From Kibdelosporangium aridum (lineage in GTDB: Bacteria > Actinomycetota > Actinomycetes > Mycobacteriales > Pseudonocardiaceae), in NCBI RefSeq assembly GCF_900176515.1, contig NZ_FWXV01000011.1, positions 248,001 through 312,000 on the forward strand: DNA of 64,000 nucleotides, given 5' to 3'. Each line of letters begins with the position of its first letter. Positions within the stretch are counted from its first letter, which is position 1. The position numbers were made by a program, and so were the translations under genes. Shown one piece after another: positions 1 through 9,096 of this stretch. Below the pieces are notes generated by a model. The model saw nothing but the letters and a program-made list of their open reading frames with translations. It did not search any database and had not been told where the DNA came from.

Positions 1-790
1 GGATTCGGCCGGTCTCGGTCAGGCGCAGCGCGGGATCGGCCTTGAGGCGCTCCAGCACGGCAAGACGATCACGGTCGACGATGCGGCCGAAGTCAGGCTC
101 CGTCCAACGCAATGGCTGCGGCTTTGCCTGTAATCGTCTGCTCCCGTCCGGGGTCGGGCTCTCACCACGCTCCAACCGGCCTCGCACATCCCTGACCGTC
201 TCCGGCGAGATGCCGACCTTCTTGGCGACCTGCCGCAGCGAAAGACCCGGATCACTGCGGATCAGCTCGGCGGCGAGTCTCCTGCCCTCCGAACCGTCGA
301 CCGGGCGAATGCGCCCGTCCCGTCCGATCCTCGCCTCGTTTCCACCCTCGCCTCCTCGCCTGCGCAGGTCAGCCACTGTGCCGGCGGATATACCGGTCAC
401 CGAGGCCACCCGCCGGTCGGACCACTGCGGATGTGTCCCGATGATCTGGACTGCCGCACGCTTGCGATCGGCGAGTGAGAGCGGCAAACCATGCCGTATG
501 TTCGCCTCGACAGCCATGACGAAGGCGTCTGATTCGGTACCGTCCACGAACCTCGCAAGGATCTTCGTATCGCCTCGGACTCGCGCCGCCTTCAACCTGT
601 GCAAGCCGTCGATCACCTGCATCGTCGGGCGGTGAACGAGAATAGGTGGGAGTTCCCCTTCTGCCGACAACAGTGTCTCGACATGCTCCGGATCCTCGCC
701 AGAGGTTCGTGGCGAGGATGTGGAAGACAGCCGGGACAGCTCGATTTCGACGACCGGGAGAGCGACTACGTCATCTCTCGTCGGATCCAC
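1..790 (-). CDS. StrR/ParB-like transcriptional regulator, partial (C-terminus cut by window edge)
   Basis: Reading leftward from GTG at 790, directly after an in-frame TAA and behind a GGGGG ribosome-binding site, the frame stays open to base 1 (about 263 codons). The N-terminal part has the ParB/StrR core: a GEDPEHVETL stretch near residue 35, then LPPILVHRPTMQVIDGLHR near residue 55. A helix-turn-helix-like region (SLRQVAKKVGISPETVRDV) follows near residue 185. Proteins of this layout include StrR and its glycopeptide-cluster relatives, DNA-binding activators of antibiotic pathways. That function is inferred from the family; the target genes would lie left of the window. A chromosome-partition ParB is less likely because the protein is short and no parA is seen. 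Confidence 0.75.
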   Translation of the reverse strand, partial: MDPTRDDVVALPVVEIELSRLSSTSSPRTSGEDPEHVETLLSAEGELPPILVHRPTMQVIDGLHRLKAARVRGDTKILARFVDGTESDAFVMAVEANIRHGLPLSLADRKRAAVQIIGTHPQWSDRRVASVTGISAGTVADLRRRGGEGGNEARIGRDGRIRPVDGSEGRRLAAELIRSDPGLSLRQVAKKVGISPETVRDVRGRLERGESPTPDGSRRLQAKPQPLRWTEPDFGRIVDRDRLAVLERLKADPALRLTETGRI

Positions 791-1266
791 TTAGCCCCCA
801 AATTGGATCTCTTCTTCGTCAACTTTTCGGTGCGGCACAGAACTCGGCGTTACCACCGGTTGCTCGAACTGCGCCGATAGTGCACACTGAGAGTTCTCTC
901 AGGATTTCCCTCGGTGAAGGCGAACCGAGTTCGCGTACGCGCGCACGGCCTACCCCCAGAAATGCATGGAACTCGGCCCGAACCTCAGGGGTTCCCGGTG
1001 AATTCGAATATGTGCAAGACTACGTCTCCCCCGCCATCATCTGGCGCGATGAACTCATAGTCGCGCGACTCATCGAATTGCAGAACGCTTCCCGCAAGCA
1101 TTCCAGCCACTCCGGTTTTGTGGGCCCCTCACGGACATGTTAAAGGGGGTGGTATACATGAACCACCCCCCTATTCCGGACAGTCGCCCCCGCTCTTCGG
1201 CTGCCGCCGGTTCAGGATCTTGCGAGCCGTGTCCACCCAGACGCGTCCGACCAGGTCCGTGCCATC
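791..1266. other. Non-coding or decayed stretch upstream of the StrR-like gene
   Basis: I see no convincing gene. Open frames here have poor actinobacterial codon bias and no recognisable motif. The stretch should hold the promoter of the StrR-like gene. The only clear structure is the inverted repeat at 1145-1170, listed separately. Confidence 0.4.
1145..1170. repeat. 9-bp perfect inverted repeat
   Basis: GGGGGTGGT (1145-1153) is followed by an 8-base spacer and then its exact complement ACCACCCCC (1162-1170). There is no T-run, so an intrinsic terminator is not obvious. It could be an operator or a hairpin left over from the decayed genes nearby. Confidence 0.4.
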
Positions 1267-1500
1267 TCACAGTTCGACGGCGAGCAGTTCGAGTGCCTGC
1301 CGTCCAACCGTCCGGCCTCCGCGGTTGGACGCCACGATCCCCGTCCACGCCAGCCTTTGCGGCGCAGCGGACGTCCTCGCCAGTGAGGACCCCTCTGAAC
1401 ACCACCGGCAGGTCCGCGTGCGCGCGGACCGCCTCCACGGTCTGCCAGGTGCCCGGCGGCAGCGTGCCCTTCGACAAGTGACCGGAGCTCGCACCCTTGG
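1267..1500 (-). pseudogene. Remnant of FMN-dependent alpha-hydroxy-acid dehydrogenase/oxidase
   Basis: One minus-strand frame gives WQTVEAVRAHADLPVVF-RGVLTGEDVRCAAKAGVD; another frame continues with GIVASNRGGRTVGRQALELL. Together they match the C-terminal FMN-binding core of the lactate oxidase/glycolate oxidase family, whose motif is KGVL-x2-EDA...GVDGI-x-VSNHGGR. A frameshift near 1340 breaks it and the functional His of SNHGGR is Arg here. Only about 60 residues of a normal 350-400 remain, so this is a dead fragment. The identification rests on these motifs alone. Confidence 0.6.
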
Positions 1501-2609
1501 CGGTGATCGCCGCTAAACCACTACTCATCGTGGGCCGGACCAAGGCCGACGCCCGCCGTAATGTGACACCTCAGGACATGCTCGATCTTGTGTTCTCCCC
1601 AGTAAGTCCACACCGGGCAGCATGGCACGGCCAATCGTTGTTGGCAATTAATGAACAACCACATTGCCTGCGCGAGGCGATCATGGTATTCGCTGGCCGC
1701 GTTCCGGCCCAGGTCGGCCATTCAGTAGGTTTCGACATGACGGCCGGTGACCACCCAACGTGATACGAACGGGTGATCACATGTTTCCAGCGCACGGTCC
1801 AATTGGCATGGTCTGCGCCAACCGGCTCCCCGCCGCGCGTCCCTACAGGCATTTTCAGCCACGGCTCGCTTGGCTCAGGGGCGTAATTGCTGCCCGTATT
1901 CCAAGAACTCCACGTCCTTTGTGGGCCGTCCACAGTGACTGAACACCGCCTTGAGTGGACGGTTGGCCCACTCGAGCATTTGTTGTTCCATGCCGCGCGT
2001 AAAAGCCGGAGGTGGGACGCACTCCTGGTTGCGGGGACCGTTCGTGCGTCCCACCTTCGGTGCCGGTGTCCATCTCGGGTTTGGGGGTGCCCGATCAAGC
2101 ACACCGACAGATGCCCGTCGCACTGGACGGGCAGGTCATCCGAGTGTGATGTGCCAAGGGGACGAGCGCGGAACCGCGTCATGTGAATGCGGGTCCGATG
2201 GGACGGTCGTGAGCCGCTGTTTGCAGGGTGTTGGCGAGCGGAGCTCGAACACGATCGGACTGTAGATCAGGATCATACAGGCGAAAATAGGGAATTTTCG
2301 CGTTCAACAGCATTCAGTTGGGAGCCATCGCCCTGTCGTGCGCGTGCGATCAGCCACTTGGCTCGCTGTAGGCATGCCGTCAGTCAAGGCAGCGTGGTGT
2401 TGCCTGCACGTATGCGATTTTTGATCCGCCGACGATATACGCCGTCTCGTTGCATCGGACCGCGCGCGGCGTAGCTTCACCAACTTCACATTCTCGGCAC
2501 TTGGACGTCGCGCTCACCGAGCTCGTTTCGCGCGGCGTTTGGCAAGTGCCGGCACCGATCTCTACGACGACCTGGCGCCTATAGTCCACAAAGGACTTTC
2601 CCAGCACTC
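1501..2609. other. Decayed intergenic region, no intact gene
   Basis: Several minus-strand fragments (for example around 1875-2123 and 1521-1721) look protein-like but are broken by frameshifts and carry no motif I recognise. The fragment at 1521-1721 contains SEYHDRLAQAMWLF and VWTYWGEHKIEHVL. I cannot name a family. Base composition is lower in GC than the neighbouring genes, consistent with acquired and degraded DNA. Confidence 0.4.
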
Positions 2610-3047
2610 TCAGAGGTACCGCCGGTACCCCTGAGCGAGCGGTTGAAAGCCCTGGGACTCATAGAAGGCGTGTGCGTCCGTCCGGGTGGCGCGGGACAGC
2701 AACTGGACCTTGTAGCAGTCCGCCTCGCGCGCCAGCCGGACGGCTTCCCGGAGCAGGGCGGAGCCGACGCCCGTGCGCTGGGCGGCCGCCACGACCACGA
2801 AGTTCTCGATCAACATCAGCGAGCGGGTGTTACGGGTGAGGTTGGCCTGGATCGCGCAGTCGGTCGTGCCAAGGAGACCCGAATCCGCCTCGGCCACCAG
2901 GATGGTCCGGCAGGGCTGCGCCTGGATCGCCCGCCAGGCGCGCTGCGCGGATTCCGTCGACGGGACTGGGTCATCCGGGTGGAGTTCGGCGTAGAGGCCA
3001 AGGACAGCAGGCAAATCGCTGACCGTCGCGGCTCGAATCGTTGGCAC
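2610..3047 (-). CDS. GNAT-family N-acetyltransferase
   Basis: About 145 residues starting at GTG 3047 (VPTIRAATVSDLPAVLGLY), the usual beginning of a GNAT domain; the frame is open further upstream but the extra residues look non-coding. The acetyl-CoA-binding motif A is seen as VVVAAAQRTGVGSALLREAV, with the Q/R-x2-G-x-G/A signature, and the C-terminal FYESQGF segment is typical. GNAT enzymes transfer acetyl groups to amines of small molecules or proteins. The substrate cannot be read from sequence. It lies just downstream of the C39-like protease on the same strand. Confidence 0.8.
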   Translation of the reverse strand: MPTIRAATVSDLPAVLGLYAELHPDDPVPSTESAQRAWRAIQAQPCRTILVAEADSGLLGTTDCAIQANLTRNTRSLMLIENFVVVAAAQRTGVGSALLREAVRLAREADCYKVQLLSRATRTDAHAFYESQGFQPLAQGYRRYL

Positions 3048-3088
3048 GCCATGCACTCTACGCACACATGCTGGCCCGACCTCAGAGC

Positions 3089-3805
3089 TCACCGCATGAT
3101 GGCGGTCCCGAAACCGTTGAACATATGCGACATGGCGTCTTCCGGGTAGAAGCGCACGCCTGCACGGTAGATCGGGTCCGAGGGATCGACGACCGTGAAC
3201 ACACCGTTGCGATAGCTGTCGATGACCACTACGTGTCCGCCTTCGTAGAAAGCACTACGCACGGAGGCCAGGAAGAAGTCCGCGCTTCCGCTCTCGAACA
3301 GCCTCGCGAGTGCGGCGACGTCAACGTGGCGCAGCTCAGCATCCACCCCGAACCGCTGGAACAGCGCGGACGAGAACCTGTGGTCATACCCACCGACCAT
3401 CGTGAAGGTGGGATTGAACCGCGATTGATCACCACGCTCGACCCGGTCACTGGCACGTGTGACGAGCGCGCCATCCGCGCATTCGGTCGACTGCGCCACT
3501 CGCCGGACCGTCACGGTCAGATCCTGGCCATCGCTTTCGTAGCTACGTCGCAGCACTTCGACGTCGCCATCGACGTGTTCGTCCAGGATGAATCGCACGA
3601 ACGGCGCCAACGACTCACCGGCCCGCCACTTGTCGTCAAGCAGCCCGTAGTGTGACAACACGATCGCCGCCGACGTAGGACCGCACATCCGCCTGGCCAG
3701 GTCCGGGACGGAAAGTGCACGAAACTGGCAGAAGAACGAACCTTCGCCGATTCGGGGCGAATGTATCCCGCCGGGCCAAGTCTGCTCGTGCAGGCGCAAT
3801 GTCAC
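3089..3805 (-). CDS. C39-like (papain-fold) cysteine peptidase domain protein
   Basis: 238 residues. Near residue 40 there is MCGPTSAAIVLSHYG, the Cys-bearing helix of the Peptidase_C39_2 fold, preceded by a FFCQF segment that may supply the oxyanion Gln. GGHVVVIDSYRNG near residue 190 supplies the catalytic His, and VVDPSDP follows in the usual place for the Asp. I see no signal peptide or membrane segment, so it is probably cytoplasmic. Members range from bacteriocin-processing peptidases to uncharacterised hydrolases. No bacteriocin or ABC partner is adjacent, so the substrate is unknown. Confidence 0.65.
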   Translation of the reverse strand: MTLRLHEQTWPGGIHSPRIGEGSFFCQFRALSVPDLARRMCGPTSAAIVLSHYGLLDDKWRAGESLAPFVRFILDEHVDGDVEVLRRSYESDGQDLTVTVRRVAQSTECADGALVTRASDRVERGDQSRFNPTFTMVGGYDHRFSSALFQRFGVDAELRHVDVAALARLFESGSADFFLASVRSAFYEGGHVVVIDSYRNGVFTVVDPSDPIYRAGVRFYPEDAMSHMFNGFGTAIMR

Positions 3806-4250
3806 TTCTCCGTTCCCCGGCGACGAATAGGGTTCAGTCTACGGCAGCATGACGACGTCGTTGTCATACCCCGTACCGTGAACTCCGAGTGGCCGCGACA
3901 CTGACTGTCACGACTATCGGCAAGCGCCGCCTCGGGCGGGTCAAGTGAGCAAAGGGCGAGCGTCCTCACGGATTGGCCGCATTTCGGTGATATCTGTCCC
4001 AATGCGACACGCTGGTGGCCCGTTGGCCTTTCGGCAAGCAGGTTCAGGAGTGACTGAAACTGTTGCCGCTCATGTGGCTGCCGCGTATTTTCCGGCGACG
4101 ACACCACCCTGCACGAGAGACCCGACGGCACGGTCGGGGCCGAAAGCTGCCACCGCTGAGGTGAGTTTCTCCGGCGGTGGCAGTGCTGTGTTCGCACGGC
4201 TTTCCGCTGAGGAAGCACGTCTTCCTGGCTCTCGCCGCTTGTGATGGCTT
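3806..4250. other. Intergenic region between SHMT and the C39-like gene
   Basis: No supported gene. It contains the likely SHMT terminator (4147-4183) and must hold the promoter of the C39-like gene. Confidence 0.5.
4147..4183 (-). terminator. Candidate terminator hairpin after SHMT
   Basis: A 10-bp perfect stem, CTGCCACCGC (4147-4156) with GCGGTGGCAG (4174-4183), lies about 70 bases beyond the SHMT stop. On the minus strand it is followed by CTTTCGG, a weak T-tract. Confidence 0.5.
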
Positions 4251-5810
4251 CTACGTGTCGGCGTTGGTGACTCCTGCCGAGCGAACGAAGTCGAGATCGA
4301 TTTCGGGATAAAGCGGGTACCGATCGAGCAGATCGGAGACGCGTCCCCTGGCTCCATCGGCGACTGTGTCTGGTAGCTCGTACTTCGCTTTGCTCACCGT
4401 GCCATCGCCTTTCGCCGTCGCCGCGGGCGATGTCTTGCTGAGGACTGACACGATGATCTCGGCGATTTCGGCCACTTCAGCGGCACCCATCCCGAGCGTC
4501 GTCACCGCCGCTGTGCCAAGCCGCAGGCCGCTGGTGTACCAGGGTCCGTTCGCGTCGAATGGCAACGAGTTCCGGTTGAGCGTCAACCCGCACGATCGCA
4601 GCGCCGACTCCGCTTGCCGCCCGGTAAGGCCGTACGAACTGGTGACGTCAAGCAGAACGAGATGGTTGTCGGTGCCACCGGTGACAACCGCTCCGCCACG
4701 CTTCTGCAACTCATCGGCCAACACTCGGGCGTTGTCGACAATGGAATGCGCGTAGGTCTGGAAATTCGGCTCCAATGCCTCGCGGAAGGCCACCACCTTG
4801 GCCGCCATGGCATGTGGCAGCGGCCCACCGAGGACCATTGGGCATCCTTTGTCGACCGCCGGAGCGAATTCGCTTGTACACAACACCATGCCGCCCCGCG
4901 GGCCCCGCAGTGTCTTGTGCGTCGTACTCGTCACGACGTGGGCATACGGCACGGGGTCGTACTCGCCGGTGAACACCTTGCCCGCGACGAGCCCGGCGAA
5001 GTGCGCCATGTCGACCATGAACGTCGCGCCGACCTCATCGGCCAGCTCACGGAGCCGCGCGAAGTTGATCTTGCGTGGATAGGCGCTGTACCCCGCGAGC
5101 AGGATCCTTGGCCGAACCTCGAGCGCCTGCCGGCGGATCGCGTCGAAGTCGAGCAGGTTCGTGCCGCGATCGACTGTGTAGGAGTGCGCCTCGAACAAAC
5201 GGCTCGAAACATTGTGCCGATACCCGTGGGTGAGATGCCCACCCGAGTAGTAGTCCATCCCGAGCAGGCGCTGCCCGACGAACCGTTGACGCACGTTTTC
5301 CCAGTCGGCGTCCGAGATGTTCGCCGGATTGGTCTGGCCGAAGCGCTCGAGCTCCGGCGATTCGACAGTCGTGGCAAGGATGGAAAGAAAAGCAACGAGA
5401 TTCGCGTCGGCACCGGAGTGTGGCTGGACGTAAGCGTGGTCGGCGCCGAACAGCTTATGGACCAGCTCCGCAGCCTGCAGTTCTATCGCGTCGACGTTGT
5501 CGCATCCGGCGTAGAAGCGGTGCCCCGCGAAGCCTTCGGCGTACTTGTCGGTGAAAAGGTTGCCTTGGGCCAACTGTACGGCCAACGAACTGTAGTTCTC
5601 GCTCGCGATCAGCTTCACGTTGGACCGCTGGTCGGCGAGCTCGTTGACGATGGAGGCCGCCACATCGGGCACGACCGCACCGATCGTGTCCAGCCCCGCG
5701 TAGAAGGCAGCCGCTCCTGAGTCGATGCGGTCGGCCGACGTCCTGGTCAAATATCGGTGGAGCAGTCCACCGACAGGACTGTGGCCCCTTGTTGTGTTGG
5801 CTGACGCCAT
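4251..5810 (-). CDS. glyA: Serine hydroxymethyltransferase, long form
   Basis: 519 residues from ATG 5810, with GGGAGG about ten bases upstream. SHMT converts serine and tetrahydrofolate to glycine and 5,10-methylene-THF. Diagnostic segments are [10 protein letters not shown] near residue 66, [10 protein letters not shown] near 95, the PLP-binding lysine in [13 protein letters not shown] (K299), [12 protein letters not shown] near 265 and the [15 protein letters not shown]-terminal motif. It is about 90 residues longer than the classical 420-430-residue enzyme: there is an N-terminal extension of some 40 residues and an insert near 150-185. Such long paralogues occur in actinomycetes; a specialised role, such as a secondary-metabolism amino acid, is possible but unproven. 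Confidence 0.9.
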   Translation of the reverse strand: MASANTTRGHSPVGGLLHRYLTRTSADRIDSGAAAFYAGLDTIGAVVPDVAASIVNELADQRSNVKLIASENYSSLAVQLAQGNLFTDKYAEGFAGHRFYAGCDNVDAIELQAAELVHKLFGADHAYVQPHSGADANLVAFLSILATTVESPELERFGQTNPANISDADWENVRQRFVGQRLLGMDYYSGGHLTHGYRHNVSSRLFEAHSYTVDRGTNLLDFDAIRRQALEVRPRILLAGYSAYPRKINFARLRELADEVGATFMVDMAHFAGLVAGKVFTGEYDPVPYAHVVTSTTHKTLRGPRGGMVLCTSEFAPAVDKGCPMVLGGPLPHAMAAKVVAFREALEPNFQTYAHSIVDNARVLADELQKRGGAVVTGGTDNHLVLLDVTSSYGLTGRQAESALRSCGLTLNRNSLPFDANGPWYTSGLRLGTAAVTTLGMGAAEVAEIAEIIVSVLSKTSPAATAKGDGTVSKAKYELPDTVADGARGRVSDLLDRYPLYPEIDLDFVRSAGVTNADT

Positions 5811-5958
5811 CGCTGTTGGTCCTCCCGGCCGGGTCCCGGTGCAGTGCCTGGCACGTCTTCCTGGACTCTACGCATCGCCGCCGGCTTGACCTTGCCCCTG
5901 GGTCAACCCTCCATGCTTCTGGCAGGAGCTTCCGCGGGACAGCTCCGCAAGGAGGCAG

Positions 5959-6798
5959 ATGACCATGTTCGTCGAGAAGACCCCCGGCCAACACGCGACT
6001 ACGGCGACAGCACAAGCCCGATCGACCGCGATTCACGTGCAGGGTCTGGAGAAGTCGTACGGAAAGCTGGAGGTGTTGCGCGGTGTGGACTTCGACGTGG
6101 CGCGGGGCAGCATCTTCGCCCTGCTCGGCTCCAACGGGTCGGGCAAGACCACGACCGTCCGGATCCTCGCCACGCTGCTGAAAGCTGATGCGGGGACGGT
6201 CAGCGTCAACAGCTTCGACGTCGCCACGCAACCGGCGAACGTGCGGGAGTCGATCAGCCTCACCGGGCAGTTCGCCGCCGTCGACGAAATCCTCAGCGGC
6301 CGGGAGAACCTCGTCCTGGTCGCCAAGCTGCGGCACCTCAAGGACTCCGGCGCGATCGCGGACGACCTGCTTGAGCGTTTCTCGCTGACCGACGCGGCCG
6401 CACGCAGGGTGTCGTCCTATTCGGGTGGCATGCGCCGCCGCCTGGACATCGCGATGAGCCTCATCGGGAACTCACCGGTGATCTTCCTGGACGAGCCGAC
6501 CGCCGGGCTCGACCCCGAGGGGCGCATCGAGGTGTGGCATGCGGTCAAGCAACTCGCTGGGCATGGCACGACAGTCCTGCTCATTACGCAGTACCTGGAC
6601 GAGGCCGAACAGCTCGCCGACCGGATCGCGATCCTCCACAAGGGACGGATCATCGCGAACGGCACGCTGGCCGAGCTCAAGCAGCTCCTTCCGCCCGCCA
6701 CGGTCGAATACGTGGAGAAGCAGCCGACCCTTGAGGAGATCTTCCTCGCGATCATCGGCGGCCACGACAAGAGCGACGCCACCGGCACGAACAACTAG
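5959..6798 (+). CDS. ABC transporter ATP-binding protein, DrrA type
   Basis: 279 residues. Walker A GSNGSGKTTT (near residue 54), signature SYSGGMRRRLDIA (near 154) and Walker B VIFLDEPTAGLDP (near 175) are intact, followed by the H-loop region (TTVLLITQYLDEAEQ). The C-terminal YVEKQPTLEEIFLAI tail is characteristic of DrrA-like drug-export ATPases. AAGGAGG lies just before the start; ATG 5965 is a possible alternative with better spacing. Nine bases separate it from the permease, and the MerR regulator follows, so this looks like a three-gene export operon. Confidence 0.92.
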   Translation: MTMFVEKTPGQHATTATAQARSTAIHVQGLEKSYGKLEVLRGVDFDVARGSIFALLGSNGSGKTTTVRILATLLKADAGTVSVNSFDVATQPANVRESISLTGQFAAVDEILSGRENLVLVAKLRHLKDSGAIADDLLERFSLTDAAARRVSSYSGGMRRRLDIAMSLIGNSPVIFLDEPTAGLDPEGRIEVWHAVKQLAGHGTTVLLITQYLDEAEQLADRIAILHKGRIIANGTLAELKQLLPPATVEYVEKQPTLEEIFLAIIGGHDKSDATGTNN

Positions 6799-6807
6799 GG
6801 AACAAGG

Positions 6808-7569
6808 ATGACCACGTACTTCCTCGGCGACACCGGTGTGCTCACCGGACGGACCCTGCGCCACGTCACCCGCAGCGTGGACACCATCATCACGATCCTG
6901 ATCACGCCGATCGCGATGATGTTGATGTTCGTCTATGTGTTCGGCGGCGCCATCGACACCGGTCCAGTCCAGTACATCGACTACATGCTGCCCGGCATTC
7001 TGCTCATCACGATCGCGTCGGGCATCGCCTACACCGCGCTCCGGTTCTTCGTGGACATGAAGAGCGGGATCTTCGAGCGATTCCAGTCCATGCCGATCGC
7101 ACGGTCGGGCGTGCTGTGGGCACATGTCCTCACTTCCCTTGTCGCCAACCTGATCTCGCTCGTGATCGTCGTAGGCGTCACTCTGCTCATGGGTTTTCGT
7201 TCCGGAGCGGGCGTGCTGGCCTGGCTCGCGGTCGCCGGCATCCTGCCGTTGTTCACCCTGGCGTTGACCTGGATCGCCGTGATCGCCGGTCTTTCCGCGA
7301 AGTCGGCGGAAGGCGGGGGCGCGTTCTCCTACCCGCTCATCTTCCTGCCGTTCCTCAGCTCGGCATTCGTGCCCACAGCGACGATGCCCGGCCCGCTGCG
7401 CTGGTTCGCCGAGAACCAGCCGGTGACGTCGATCGTCAACACGATCCGTGGCCTGTTCGCCCAGCAGCCAGTCGGCGACGACATCTGGATCGCGCTTGCC
7501 TGGTGCGTCGGCATCCTTGTCGTGGCGTACGTCTTCGCGATGGTCGTCTACCGCCGCAAGATCGCCTGA
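6808..7569 (+). CDS. ABC-2 type transporter permease, DrrB type
   Basis: 253 residues with six predicted hydrophobic segments, beginning with TIITILITPIAMMLMFVYVFGG. The central VVGVTLLMGFRSGAG and SYPLIFLPFLSSAFVP segments are typical of the ABC-2 membrane fold of daunorubicin-resistance exporters. It should form the membrane half of the exporter with the ATPase immediately upstream. The substrate is unknown: probably a hydrophobic compound or toxin, by family. Confidence 0.9.
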   Translation: MTTYFLGDTGVLTGRTLRHVTRSVDTIITILITPIAMMLMFVYVFGGAIDTGPVQYIDYMLPGILLITIASGIAYTALRFFVDMKSGIFERFQSMPIARSGVLWAHVLTSLVANLISLVIVVGVTLLMGFRSGAGVLAWLAVAGILPLFTLALTWIAVIAGLSAKSAEGGGAFSYPLIFLPFLSSAFVPTATMPGPLRWFAENQPVTSIVNTIRGLFAQQPVGDDIWIALAWCVGILVVAYVFAMVVYRRKIA

Positions 7570-7584
7570 GGCAGGCTGCGACCC

Positions 7585-8385
7585 ATGCTCACCATCAGCC
7601 AGCTAGCGGCGTACGCCGGGGCGACGGTGCGGGCAGTACGCCACTACCACAAGATCGGGCTGCTACCGGAGCCTGAACGCGACCATTCGGGATACCGGAC
7701 CTACGACGCTGCCGCGGTGGTGCGACTGATCCGGATCCGCACACTGGCAGATGCCGGCGTGCCGCTGGCCCGGGTGCAGGAACTCCTCGACGCCGGCCCG
7801 GAGGAGTTCGCCGACGGCGTCGGTGAGATCGACAGGAACCTGCGCGCCCAGATCCGGCGGCTGCAGGACACCCGCAAACGGCTCGCCCAGCTCGCCACCG
7901 GAGATCACCTGGCGCTTCCCGAGAGCGTCGTGGGCTACCTCGACCGGCTGCGCGGTCTCGGCGCCGAGGAGCGGTACATCGAGATGGAGCGGGACGCCTG
8001 GATCATGGTCGCCGCCCAGGTGCCGCACCTGATCGACGCCGTGATCGCCAAGAAGCACGAGCAACTGGACCACCCCGATATGGTGAAGCTCTACAGCTTT
8101 CTCAACGGGCCACTGGACTGCCCGGCCGACGATCCGCGGGTCGTCGAGATCGCGGACATCCTCGAGCGCGCGCAGATTCGCGCTGTGCAGGCCGGTGAGG
8201 TGGGTCCGGACGGCTTCGACGACCAGTTCGCGGACCTGCTGGACGCGACACTGGTCCAGTCCTCACCGTGGGCCAAGCGGGTGGTGGCGATCCTCGAGGA
8301 GCGGGGCTGGCGGGGCTGGACCCGCCTCGAGCAAGTGCCCGCCGACAGACTTAACACTCAGTCCCGATCCACCGACAAGCACTGA
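7585..8385 (+). CDS. MerR-family transcriptional regulator of the DrrAB-like operon
   Basis: 266 residues starting 15 bases after the permease. The N-terminal MerR winged helix reads MLTISQLAAYAGATVRAVRHYHKIGLLPEPER, followed by a coiled-coil dimerisation helix (residues 80-120). The C-terminal half is a helical domain without the cysteines of metal-sensing MerRs, suggesting it senses an organic ligand. By position it probably controls the exporter; it has no separate visible promoter. Confidence 0.85.
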   Translation: MLTISQLAAYAGATVRAVRHYHKIGLLPEPERDHSGYRTYDAAAVVRLIRIRTLADAGVPLARVQELLDAGPEEFADGVGEIDRNLRAQIRRLQDTRKRLAQLATGDHLALPESVVGYLDRLRGLGAEERYIEMERDAWIMVAAQVPHLIDAVIAKKHEQLDHPDMVKLYSFLNGPLDCPADDPRVVEIADILERAQIRAVQAGEVGPDGFDDQFADLLDATLVQSSPWAKRVVAILEERGWRGWTRLEQVPADRLNTQSRSTDKH

Positions 8386-9096
8386 TCAGGTCCCGAACTG
8401 CGCGAGGACACCCGTGTACAGCTTCGGTGGCGGTGGCGCGTACTCCCGCATGGAGCCCGTGCGCAGGCCCATCCGGACCAGCGACTCCACCTGGAGTACC
8501 GCGGCCTGAACACCGTCGATGACCGGGACGCCGACACGTGCCGAGATTTGCGCGCAATGCGCGGTCATACCGGCGCAGCCGAGCACGACCACATCCGACC
8601 GGTCCGTGGCAACGGCCTTCTGGCAGGCGAAAGCGACCTCGTCCAGCGCCGCCTCGACTTCGAGCACGGGAATGTCGCATGCGGACACGCCAAGGCAAAA
8701 TCTGCTGACGCCATACCGTTCCGCGAGGTCCCATGCTCGGCCACAGGTGCGTTCGAGCGTGGTGACAACGCTGAAGCCGCGACCGAGATAAGCAGCCGTA
8801 CGCATCGCGGCTTCAGCGATCCCGACAACGGGACCGTCGGCGAGCTCCCGGGCGGCATCCAGGCCCGGATCGCCGAAGCACGCGATGACGTAACCGTCGA
8901 ACTGCTCCGCGGCGATCTCCGCGAGGACACCAGGAACGCTCAACGCCTCGTCATAGTGGCTCTCGATCGACTCAGGCCCCATGGCCGGGTTGACCGTCTC
9001 AACGAGACAGTCCGGACTCGCCCTCGATGTCGCCGCACGGTCGATCAGCGCGGTCATCGAAGTGCTCGTGTTGGGGTTGATGACCTTGATCCTCAT
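8386..9096 (-). CDS. Aspartate/glutamate (hydantoin) racemase family protein
   Basis: 236 residues. The start is ATG 9096, which overlaps the permease stop as ATGA. MRIKVINPNTSTSMT is the typical beginning of the hydantoin-racemase branch. The two catalytic cysteines of the Asp/Glu racemase fold are seen in VIACFGDPG (near residue 76) and VVLGCAGM (near 181). These enzymes racemise 5-substituted hydantoins or related small acids. Coupling to an NCS1 permease suggests uptake and use of hydantoin- or allantoin-like compounds. Confidence 0.85.
   Translation of the reverse strand: MRIKVINPNTSTSMTALIDRAATSRASPDCLVETVNPAMGPESIESHYDEALSVPGVLAEIAAEQFDGYVIACFGDPGLDAARELADGPVVGIAEAAMRTAAYLGRGFSVVTTLERTCGRAWDLAERYGVSRFCLGVSACDIPVLEVEAALDEVAFACQKAVATDRSDVVVLGCAGMTAHCAQISARVGVPVIDGVQAAVLQVESLVRMGLRTGSMREYAPPPPKLYTGVLAQFGT

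Noticed and set aside
4614-5720. Long open frame on the plus strand inside SHMT
   Set aside because: It is antisense to a gene with clear SHMT motifs; high-GC DNA leaves such shadow frames open.
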